Of a stretch of DNA of 8,281 nt, positions 1 to 5,604 are shown piece after piece. The position numbers and the translations under genes are program-made. Positions within the stretch are counted from its first letter, which is position 1; each line of letters starts with the position of its first letter. Source of the stretch: Acidimicrobiaceae bacterium (GTDB lineage Bacteria > Actinomycetota > Acidimicrobiia > Acidimicrobiales > RAAP-2); contig PMAL01000079.1 in the NCBI GenBank assembly GCA_003152555.1, positions 5,265 through 13,545 of the forward strand, given 5' to 3'. Below the pieces are notes generated by a model. It was not told the origin of the DNA. It was given only the letters and a program-made list of their open reading frames with translations, and did no database searches.

Positions 1-384
1 GAACACGGCGTCGCCGGCGGCAATCCGGTAGATCGCTTCAATGAGCTCGGGTCCTTCAATGTTCTTCGTCACGTAGCCGCGCGCGCCCGCGCGAATGATC
101 GCGATCACGTCTTCGGCAGCGTCGGAGACGGACAGCGCGAGGAACTTGACGGAAGGTCGATGTGAGATGACCCCTTCGAGCACCGCGCGGCCTCCGCCGT
201 CGGGCATGTGCACGTCGAGTAGTACGACGTCGGGAGTGCGCTCAATGATCATTTCGATGGCCGCTTCGACTTCGTCTGCCTCGCCCACGAGCTCGACCTG
301 GTCGCCCAACTCCGTGCGAATGCCCGAACGAATGAGCGCGTGGTCATCGACGAGGAAGACTCGTGGCAGGACAACCTCGCTCAC
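1..384 (-). CDS. NarL/LuxR-family response regulator, receiver domain (partial, C-terminus beyond window)
   Basis: This is the N-terminal 128 codons of a two-component response regulator. The start is a GTG at 384 that overlaps the TGA stop of the upstream histidine kinase (GTGA, 4-nt overlap), so the two are probably translationally coupled. Seen in the translation: the acidic pair D13-D14 (VFLVDDH), phospho-acceptor D57 in DVVLLDVHMPDG, S85 in ALSVSDA, and conserved K107 in GYVTKN. This is a complete receiver domain. The open frame continues to base 1, so the expected C-terminal LuxR-type helix-turn-helix lies outside the window and is inferred from the receiver subtype and the kinase partner. 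Role: it receives phosphate from the adjacent PspC kinase and probably controls envelope-stress genes, including the divergent PspC gene. The receiver call is firm and the regulon is inferred. Confidence 0.93.
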   Translation of the reverse strand, partial: MSEVVLPRVFLVDDHALIRSGIRTELGDQVELVGEADEVEAAIEMIIERTPDVVLLDVHMPDGGGRAVLEGVISHRPSVKFLALSVSDAAEDVIAIIRAGARGYVTKNIEGPELIEAIYRIAAGDAVF

Positions 385-1712
385 GAAGAAGTCTTCAGTG
401 GCAAGACCAACTCAACTTCCGTACCGGCACCGGGCATGCTGCGAATGGTGGCGTGGCCGCCGTGTCGGGCCATGCGTTCTTTGATGGAGCCCGATATCCC
501 CTGACGGTCACTGGGAACGCCTGACGGATCGAACCCTCGCCCGAGGTCGCGCACGAACATCGTGATGCGCTCACGCTCGACTTCGATGTAGATCGAGACG
601 CTCGGTGCTTCCGACCATTTAGCGGCGTTGATGGCCGCTTCACGTCCCGCACCGAGCAGGGCCAGCACCGCACTATCGAGCTTGCAGTCACCGACGATGA
701 CGACCTCAACCGCGATCGCGTAACAGTCCTCGACCTCGTGTTCGATCTCGAACGCCGAGGCGGCCAAGGTGGTGGGTGGGTCGGACGCGATGCCAAAGGA
801 TTCCGGATCGACGAGCCACGAGCGAAGGTCTCGCTCCTGCATGCGCACGAGTCGGGCAACTTCCATTGGATTGTCGGCGGCGCGCTGGATGAGGGACAAG
901 GTTTGCAGCACTGAGTCGTGCACGTGGGCGGCCATGTCGGCGCGCTCTTGAGCGCGAACGCGCGCGCGACGTTCATGGGAGAGTCCGCGAATGGTGCCGA
1001 TCCACCAGGGTGCGAAGAGCACGACCATTCCAACAATCAAGGTCGTTGCCCCGATGACGACACCGCTGGCTGCGCCGGGCCGCCGACTGACTCTCGAAAG
1101 ATTGACGACGCCAATGAGGATGAAGACCACGCTCACCACAGTGCGCAAGGCAATTCCCTGCCAACCTTCACCGGTGGAGGAACCCAAATTCGCAATGGCG
1201 TCCGTCAATCGTCGAAGGTGCTCACGTTCGCTCGTAGAGGCGCCGCGCCAAATGACGAGCGCGCCCAGGACGCTGAGCGTGAAGAAGAGCGTTGTGATCC
1301 CGAATTTATTTACGCCGAGAATCTGCAGGGCGATCAGCAGAGAAAAGACGGCGATGGCGCCAACAAAGAGGATCTCTTTTTCCCGCTTGTCCGATCCGGT
1401 GCGCGACAGGATTGACTTCTCCTCTCCCTGGCGAATCACCAAGACCCAGTAGGCCATGTACACGGCAATTCCAAAACCGAGAAAGAGCGCGGCAATTACG
1501 GCGACGATACGAACCCGCTTCGAGTCAACGCCGAATCGTTTCGCGATGCCGCCGCAGACGCCACCCAATCGGCAATCGTCGGCACTGCGACGCAGCGGGC
1601 GCTGAGGACGGCCGGGGACCCTCTTCGGCGCCGACCGTTTTTTGGCGCGCTTTTTTGACGATGACGTTACTCTTATGATTTCCCAATTCTGGCATGACGT
1701 CGTCGATGGCAC
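381..1712 (-). CDS. PspC-domain sensor histidine kinase (LiaS/DesK-type, HisKA_3)
   Basis: Membrane sensor kinase of 443 aa from the GTG at 1712. Domains in order: a basic N-terminal tail (1-40), a PspC domain (about 40-95: LGGVCGGIAKRFGVD followed by a membrane helix at 67-93), further membrane segments at about 112-132, 137-155, 190-207 and 217-238, then a HisKA_3 dimerisation helix with phospho-acceptor H265 (HVHDSVLQTL). The ATPase domain has an N-box at 357-365 (GREAAINAA, N362), G1 at 389-394 (DLGRGF) and a G2-like GISGSIKERM at 405-414. It autophosphorylates and passes phosphate to the response regulator that starts inside its stop codon. PspC is the likely sensory part and is paralogous to the PspC domain of the divergent gene. 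An ATG at 1844 in the same frame is unlikely because it would overlap that gene. GTG 1712 is the first plausible start before the PspC domain. A possible ribosome site (GAGGG) lies about 12 nt upstream, rather far, so the exact start is uncertain. Confidence 0.93.
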   Translation of the reverse strand: MPSTTSCQNWEIIRVTSSSKKRAKKRSAPKRVPGRPQRPLRRSADDCRLGGVCGGIAKRFGVDSKRVRIVAVIAALFLGFGIAVYMAYWVLVIRQGEEKSILSRTGSDKREKEILFVGAIAVFSLLIALQILGVNKFGITTLFFTLSVLGALVIWRGASTSEREHLRRLTDAIANLGSSTGEGWQGIALRTVVSVVFILIGVVNLSRVSRRPGAASGVVIGATTLIVGMVVLFAPWWIGTIRGLSHERRARVRAQERADMAAHVHDSVLQTLSLIQRAADNPMEVARLVRMQERDLRSWLVDPESFGIASDPPTTLAASAFEIEHEVEDCYAIAVEVVIVGDCKLDSAVLALLGAGREAAINAAKWSEAPSVSIYIEVERERITMFVRDLGRGFDPSGVPSDRQGISGSIKERMARHGGHATIRSMPGAGTEVELVLPLKTSS

Positions 1713-1777
1713 AATCAGGGTAAACCCTCGTTTAACGTCTTGGAATGCGCGATAGTTGGGGGAAAACCCCGATTGTG
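1710..1777. promoter_or_regulatory. Paired inverted operator-like boxes in the divergent PspC promoter region
   Basis: Two 12-bp near-palindromes lie between the divergent genes: AGGGTAAACCCT (1717-1728) and GGGGAAAACCCC (1759-1770), sharing GGGnAAACCC. Their centres are 42 bp apart, close to four helical turns. Each carries the same 7-bp outer flank in inverted orientation: CACAATC at 1710-1716 and GATTGTG at 1771-1777. Read outward-in, the two 19-bp boxes agree at 14 of 19 positions. The left box covers the predicted -10 (TACCCT) of the kinase gene and the right box touches the -35 (TTGTGA) of the PspC/toast-rack gene. This is the expected place for a dimeric response regulator to control both genes. 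The repeats are seen directly; binding by the adjacent regulator is inferred. Confidence 0.55.
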
Positions 1778-1801
1778 AAGGTGTTGTGCGCTTCTTAGCA
1801 T
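1773..1801 (+). promoter_or_regulatory. Predicted promoter of the PspC/toast-rack gene (leaderless)
   Basis: A TTGTGA -35 (1773-1778), a 17-nt spacer and a TAGCAT -10 (1796-1801, TAnnnT type) lie directly before the ATG at 1809. With a 7-nt discriminator, transcription would begin on the A of the ATG, giving a leaderless mRNA. This agrees with the absence of a clear Shine-Dalgarno sequence. Confidence 0.5.
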
Positions 1802-1808
1802 TGAGCGC

Positions 1809-2747
1809 ATGGACATAGAAGACGACGTCACCAATACTGCGCATACCGAGACGGATCCGACACCCGTCGAGCCAACGGCACTACGACGCAGCTCAACCAA
1901 GCGAATCATCGGCGGCGTCGCGAGCGGCATCGGTGAACGTTTCGACATCGACGCCAACATTGTCCGCGCTGTCTTTGTGGTGTTGGCGTGCCTGTGGGGA
2001 TTTGGCGCCGCCATCTACCTCATCTTGTGGGTGCTCGTGCCGCGCGCCGGTGAGAGCGAAGTGACGTCAGAAGAACTCGTCATCACTGAGCAAGAGGAAA
2101 AGCGATCATCGCGCTGGCGCGCGATTGTGCTGATCGCGGGTGCGTTGTGCCTCGGTCTTATCTTCATTGCCGTCTACACGAATGGTCCACGGTGGGGCAG
2201 TGGCGTTGGGTCGGCGTGGCTGATTTTCTTGGTGATCATCGCCGTGTTGTCACTTCGCGGACCGCGACGGCGCTTTACGCTCGGTCGACTCATTAGCGGT
2301 TTCTTCCTGGTGGTGGTGAGTTTGCTCATCCTCGCCAGCGGTGGATTCCTTGGTTTCGTGGCGATGACCGGAGTTCCCATCGCTGGAGGAATAGGCGACA
2401 ACGTGTACGCCCCCACCACAATCGCCCAAGTGAAGCCCTTCTATCGCACGGCCTTTGGCAGCATGACCGTCGATCTTCGTCAGGTGTCCTTTAGCGGCCA
2501 AACCAGGTCGGTGACGGCATCAGTCGCTGCGGGCCACCTCACCATCGAGGTGCCGCCGGGCGTGGTGGTCGACGTTACCGCGCACAGCGGCGTCCAACAG
2601 ATCAACTATCCGCAGGGTTACGGAATCTTCTATGTCGCACCCAAGACGGGAACCCATCAAGCGATCTTGAGGTTGCACGTGAGTGTTGGCGTTGGACAGA
2701 TTCAGTTGATCCGGTCGACTCCGGGATCGCTGCTCTTCAATAATTAG
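1809..2747 (+). CDS. PspC-domain membrane protein with LiaF-like toast-rack C-terminus
   Basis: A 312-aa membrane protein. A polar tail (1-25) is followed by a PspC domain (about 26-82: RRSSTKRIIGGVASGIGERF, then a helix at 52-77 ending in LWVLVPRAGE), membrane helices at about 103-124, 134-149 and 161-187, and a C-terminal beta-rich domain (about 200-302) with glycine-punctuated strands (FGSMTVDLRQV, GHLTIEVPPGVVVDV, VGVGQIQL). That arrangement is typical of the LiaF/toast-rack fold. In Psp/Lia systems such proteins sit in the membrane and sense or transmit envelope stress to a partner kinase. Here the divergent PspC kinase is the obvious partner, and its N-terminal domain is clearly similar to this one (LRRS, GGV, GIA/GIG-RF, WVLV in register). 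No pspA is present. The ATG at 1809 was chosen because the -10 TAGCAT lies 7 nt upstream. The architecture is clear; the signalling role is inferred from the family. Confidence 0.92.
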   Translation: MDIEDDVTNTAHTETDPTPVEPTALRRSSTKRIIGGVASGIGERFDIDANIVRAVFVVLACLWGFGAAIYLILWVLVPRAGESEVTSEELVITEQEEKRSSRWRAIVLIAGALCLGLIFIAVYTNGPRWGSGVGSAWLIFLVIIAVLSLRGPRRRFTLGRLISGFFLVVVSLLILASGGFLGFVAMTGVPIAGGIGDNVYAPTTIAQVKPFYRTAFGSMTVDLRQVSFSGQTRSVTASVAAGHLTIEVPPGVVVDVTAHSGVQQINYPQGYGIFYVAPKTGTHQAILRLHVSVGVGQIQLIRSTPGSLLFNN

Positions 2748-2758
2748 CGCTGCTTCTA

Positions 2759-2790
2759 GCAACAAACACGTCACCGCGCGTGTTTGTTGC
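2759..2790 (+). terminator. 12-bp perfect hairpin after the PspC/toast-rack gene
   Basis: The arms GCAACAAACACG (2759-2770) and CGTGTTTGTTGC (2779-2790) are exact reverse complements around an 8-nt loop, starting 11 nt after the stop at 2747. No T-run follows, so it would be a U-less terminator of the kind proposed in actinobacteria. It could equally be a 5' structure or RNA-stabilising element for the next gene, whose ribosome site begins 8 nt downstream. The hairpin is certain; its role is not. Confidence 0.55.
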
Positions 2791-2797
2791 CGGAGCG

Positions 2798-2802
2798 AAA
2801 GG
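2798..2802 (+). promoter_or_regulatory. Ribosome binding site AAAGG
   Basis: AAAGG lies 6 nt before the GTG at 2809 and supports that start for the four-helix membrane protein. It is one of only two clear Shine-Dalgarno-led starts in the window. Confidence 0.5.
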
Positions 2803-2808
2803 TACCTA

Positions 2809-3252
2809 GTGGACGATCTGCCGAGCCGTCAACGCTGGATAGTTCACCTCTGGCTGATCCTGACTGTCCTGGTGTCGTTGTTGACACTGCTGCCGCACTT
2901 TTCGATTCTTGTCCACATTTTCTTTGGCCTGCTCTTCGCCGGCCTCGTCGTCGCACATCTTCGTCATCGACGTCGCACGGTCTCGATTCTCTTGGCTGAT
3001 TTGCGGCGTTTTGGGAAGTGGATCAAGCCACGAGGTCGCATGGCCTGGGCTGATCTTCTGTTGTTGTTTGTCACGATCAACGTCGTGTTGTCGGGCTTTT
3101 TTGACTACTTTGAACATCGGCCCGTGATGATTTCCACTGGACTTATCAGTCCGATTCGCTGGCACGTGGTGTCGTCGCTGGTGCTGCTCGTACTGCTAAC
3201 TGTCCATACGCTTCGTCGTTGGCGGCGGCTTCGAACCTCTCAGGTTCGCTAG
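2809..3252 (+). CDS. Small four-helix membrane protein, putative di-heme cytochrome b-like
   Basis: A 147-aa protein starting at GTG 2809 (AAAGG at 6 nt). There are four hydrophobic helices at about 11-28, 32-51, 80-97 and 115-135, with basic loops (HLRHRRR at 50-56, a tail rich in R and W) that suggest cytoplasmic ends after helices 2 and 4. Helix 2 carries H36 and H50, and helix 4 carries H119 and H133. Both pairs are spaced i,i+14, the spacing of the heme-ligating histidines in the four-helix core of cytochrome b. The protein resembles short integral membrane families such as DUF4405 and cytochrome b561-like proteins, but I do not recognise it exactly. A role in binding two b hemes and moving electrons across the membrane is inferred from the histidine geometry alone. 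It lies just downstream of the PspC gene on the same strand, separated by a hairpin. Its stop shares a CTAG with the stop of the convergent gene. Confidence 0.8.
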   Translation: MDDLPSRQRWIVHLWLILTVLVSLLTLLPHFSILVHIFFGLLFAGLVVAHLRHRRRTVSILLADLRRFGKWIKPRGRMAWADLLLLFVTINVVLSGFFDYFEHRPVMISTGLISPIRWHVVSSLVLLVLLTVHTLRRWRRLRTSQVR

Positions 3253-4061
3253 CTCTTCAGTGAGAACTTCAACGTCACGAGCGGGGCATTGAGGGCGCGT
3301 CGAACGCTCGGGAACGTGTCGAGCGACTGCACTGCGAGTTGCACGACGAGCGCGACGCCGATCGCAGCGAGAAACGCGACTCCCACGGACCCGGTGCGGA
3401 GCAACTCGGCCAATACCAACATCGAGGCCACGTAGGAGAACGATCCCTTTGTCACGCCGTGCAGGAACTGGGCCGACGCGTTCGCCCCGAGTTCACGGTG
3501 GGTGACGAAGGCCATCACCAAACTCATCATTGGTAGTGCTGCGATCAGTCCAGCAAACCCCGGTCCAATTCGACCGGCCACGGTCACTAGGAATAAGGTG
3601 AATCCCGCCGAAATGATGATGCGCAACATGAACCGGTAGCGACCGCTCTCCAGGTTCGACGTTTCACTGTAGGGCCACCAATAGAGTGCGAGCGCAAATC
3701 CGGTGGTCGCGAGGAAACTCGCGAGGAGTACGGAAAGGTTAAGCAGGTTGAGTGCGCCGATGGTGATGACGAAGGAACACACGGCGCCCGCCAGGGCGAG
3801 CAAGGGAGAGATTCTCGGGGCCAGCAGCGCGTACATCCAAATGACGACGACCTGGGCCGACGCACCCACCAGGATGGCTCCCGACATCGAGCTGGCGAAG
3901 GAACTGCCGTGCTGGAGCGCGACCAGCCAGAGCAGCGGAAGGCTCGCCAGTGGCAGTCCAATGACCAATCCGCCGACGTCATTGCCGTACCGGCGCTGAA
4001 TAAGTGTCGCAATGACGACGATGAGAGGGGCAATGGCAACTCGGACAAGCAGAAGAAACAT
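3249..4061 (-). CDS. Two-repeat integral membrane protein, GlpM/DUF3147-like (putative exporter)
   Basis: A very hydrophobic protein, 270 aa from the ATG at 4061. It seems to be an internal duplication: residues about 3-65 (LVRVAIAPL, then GGLVIGLPLASLPLL, then a segment with S-A-G) match residues about 145-206 (MLRIIISAG, then AGLIAALPMMSLVMA, then LHGVTKGS). Roughly four membrane helices occur in each half. The GG/AG-L-x-x-x-L-P motif recalls GlpM/DUF3147-like membrane proteins; I do not recognise a named gene. The substrate is unknown. Placement divergent from an Lrp/AsnC regulator suggests an amino-acid-related exporter, which is inference. Start choice: ATG 4061 begins directly with the first helix, and a TATTCT -10 box lies 6 nt upstream. 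An upstream in-frame ATG at 4121 (AAGG 5 nt before it) would add 20 polar residues and remains possible. GGAGG also precedes 4061, but at only 1 nt. Confidence 0.8.
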   Translation of the reverse strand: MFLLLVRVAIAPLIVVIATLIQRRYGNDVGGLVIGLPLASLPLLWLVALQHGSSFASSMSGAILVGASAQVVVIWMYALLAPRISPLLALAGAVCSFVITIGALNLLNLSVLLASFLATTGFALALYWWPYSETSNLESGRYRFMLRIIISAGFTLFLVTVAGRIGPGFAGLIAALPMMSLVMAFVTHRELGANASAQFLHGVTKGSFSYVASMLVLAELLRTGSVGVAFLAAIGVALVVQLAVQSLDTFPSVRRALNAPLVTLKFSLKS

Positions 4062-4067
4062 GCCTCC

Positions 4068-4073
4068 AGAATA
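4068..4073 (-). promoter_or_regulatory. Predicted -10 box (TATTCT) of the two-repeat membrane protein gene
   Basis: On the minus strand TATTCT ends 6 nt before the ATG at 4061, the same geometry as other leaderless starts in this window. No good -35 was found. It depends on 4061, rather than 4121, being the true start. Confidence 0.3.
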
Positions 4074-4180
4074 CGTATGATTACGCCTCAAATGACTCTG
4101 ATAAGTGCCATCGTACGCCATCTTTGCCTTGTTTAATCATGTAATCTGGCTTCCACGCCTAGTTTGCTGAGGCAACAAGC

Positions 4181-4184
4181 AGGA
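4181..4184 (+). promoter_or_regulatory. Ribosome binding site AGGA for the Lrp-type regulator
   Basis: AGGA (within AGGAAG) lies 7 nt upstream of the GTG at 4192 and decides that start, since no ATG precedes the helix-turn-helix region in frame. Confidence 0.55.
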
Positions 4185-4191
4185 AGAATAC

Positions 4192-4644
4192 GTGGACGAT
4201 ATTGATCGATCGTTATTGGAGGCGTTGATCGATGACGCGCGCCTGAGTTATCAACAATTGGCGGACCAGGTACATCTCAGTTCGAACAGCACCGCCGACC
4301 GGGTGCGACGACTGCGCCAATCGGGAGTGTTGGCTGGCTACCACGCCGAGATTGACCTCGCGAAGCTTGGATACACACTGCACTCGCTCACGGACGCGAA
4401 GCTAAAGGATGCGATCGACCGTTTTGACTTCGAACGTGACCTCAGAAACGTTCCCCAAATCTTGAGTGCGGTCCACACCACGGGAGAGTTCGACTATCAG
4501 TTGCGCATCGTGAGTTCGAGCACCAATGAGTTGGAGACCGTTGGCGACACCCTTCGCCAGATGGGCGCGCGTGATATCCAAAGCCGTATTGTCCTGGGCG
4601 AGACCAAATACAATTCGGCGCGCCTGCTCTACGGGAAGTTGTAA
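4192..4644 (+). CDS. Lrp/AsnC-family transcriptional regulator
   Basis: 150 aa, the usual length for the family. The N-terminal winged helix-turn-helix spans about 2-60 (DDIDRSLLEALIDDARLSYQQLA, recognition helix near SSNSTADRVRRLRQSGVLAGY). The C-terminal ligand-binding RAM domain spans about 65-145 (VHTTGEFDYQLRI at 94-106, ending SRIVLGETKYNSA). Family members bind DNA as dimers to octamers and respond to amino acids or related small molecules. It is divergent from the two-repeat membrane protein, a common arrangement in which an Lrp-type protein controls a neighbouring transporter. The 130-bp region between them (70 bp if the longer membrane-protein start is used) is AT-richer and is the likely operator. 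The GTG start is preceded by AGGA. The ligand cannot be told from the sequence. Confidence 0.93.
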   Translation: MDDIDRSLLEALIDDARLSYQQLADQVHLSSNSTADRVRRLRQSGVLAGYHAEIDLAKLGYTLHSLTDAKLKDAIDRFDFERDLRNVPQILSAVHTTGEFDYQLRIVSSSTNELETVGDTLRQMGARDIQSRIVLGETKYNSARLLYGKL

Positions 4645-4664
4645 ATCGCGAATATTACGAGTGG

Positions 4665-5414
4665 CTACTGCAATGTCGGTGTAGTGACCAACGTGCCAGG
4701 GGGTAATTCTTCGCGGCCCTGGGACGTAAGGCGCCACGCGGACTGACGGCCCTGCACCGTCCATTGGGTGGGCCCGCCAACGAGGGCCGTCTCCTCGTCA
4801 ATCCCAATGACGGTGATTGCCGGGTCGTGGGGCAGCAGGAATCGAGTAACGAGGTCGGGCACTTTTGAAGCGAAGAAATCGAAGTGTGGAATCACCCGCA
4901 GGTGCGGCAGCAAGGCCAAGCCGTTGGTGCCGCCCTGGCGTGGGTGACGTAGCGAAGGCACCCACGATGTCATGGCCATGGCGCCGGCGCTGCATCCCGC
5001 GAGGGCGGCACCGTCTCTCCAGGCGGCGACGATGGCCTTCCATACCAAAGAATCGCGCAAGGTATCGGCTAAGAATCCAGGATTGCCGCCCGAAAGGTAG
5101 ACGAGCCCCGCGCCCGCTACTTTCGCGGCGATCTCTTCGTTGTCGGCGTCATTGCGGTCGCTAACGGCAAGAATGACGGGTTCTACGCCGAGGCGTTGCG
5201 CCTGCTCGATACCCAAGTTGTGCCACCGCTCGACGACCGAGGGACCGTCGGGCACGGCTGCGGTCGCTAATTGGACGTAGCGGGGCGCACGACCCGCCAA
5301 GAGGCCGGCTTCAATGTCGGCCATGACGGGCAAATATTCTCCGGAACCAACAAGCGCAATAGGGCCGGGACCGGAATTCGCGCTTATACCGTCCTGCGAT
5401 TCATTGGTCGACAC
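4665..5414 (-). CDS. Peptidase S51 / cyanophycinase-like (type 1 glutamine amidotransferase-like) protein
   Basis: 249 aa from GTG 5414. The fold signature is clear: GSGEYLP at 23-29, VYLSGGNPGFL at 105-115, the nucleophile elbow GCSAGAMAM with S142 at 140-148, H177 in VIPHFDFF as the likely catalytic histidine, and GIDEETALV at 204-212. These are hallmarks of family S51 (dipeptidase E and cyanophycinase). No signal peptide or membrane helix is seen, so it is cytoplasmic. Cyanophycinase would cut beta-Asp-Arg polymers and PepE-like members cut Asp-X dipeptides; the substrate here cannot be decided and many actinobacterial homologues are unassigned. It converges on the Lrp gene with only 20 bp between their stops. 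An AGAGAAG stretch 6 nt before the GTG is a weak ribosome site. Confidence 0.88.
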   Translation of the reverse strand: MSTNESQDGISANSGPGPIALVGSGEYLPVMADIEAGLLAGRAPRYVQLATAAVPDGPSVVERWHNLGIEQAQRLGVEPVILAVSDRNDADNEEIAAKVAGAGLVYLSGGNPGFLADTLRDSLVWKAIVAAWRDGAALAGCSAGAMAMTSWVPSLRHPRQGGTNGLALLPHLRVIPHFDFFASKVPDLVTRFLLPHDPAITVIGIDEETALVGGPTQWTVQGRQSAWRLTSQGREELPPGTLVTTPTLQ

Positions 5415-5506
5415 TCGTCGCTTCTCTTAAAATTCATCATTTCATTATGTCGTGATTCGCTCGGCTTCATTCGGGCTCTTTGTCGCCTCGTCAGAACGAA
5501 TGAACT

Positions 5507-5540
5507 CCTCTCTTGGACCTTTCGTGGGGTCCGAGAGAGG
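5507..5540. repeat. 13-bp hairpin (inverted repeat) in the DinB/S51 intergenic region
   Basis: The arms CCTCTCTTGGACC (5507-5519) and GGTCCGAGAGAGG (5528-5540) pair over 13 bp with one T-G wobble around an 8-nt loop. No long T-run follows on either strand. It may be a terminator for minus-strand transcription from the DinB gene, protecting the S51 gene downstream, or an RNA structure. The rest of 5415-5604 shows no complete gene. Confidence 0.5.
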
Positions 5541-5604
5541 AATTCCCTTTCGTACTTCAGTAAATGTGACTTCTACGAGTTGCCGAAATCGCGTGCGAAC
5601 GCGC

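Noticed and set aside
1713..1844. Upstream extension of the histidine kinase to an ATG at 1844 (487 aa)
   Set aside because: It would run through the divergent promoter region and into the start of the PspC/toast-rack gene, and the added residues do not resemble the PspC family N-terminus.
4402..4764. 120-codon ORF antisense to the Lrp gene, and similar long shadow ORFs (395-1036, 918-1415, 991-1452, 3587-4048, 6837-7370, 7640-8017)
   Set aside because: They lie on the opposite strand or in another frame of clearly recognised genes and have low-complexity, Arg/Ser-rich translations typical of shadow frames in GC-rich DNA.
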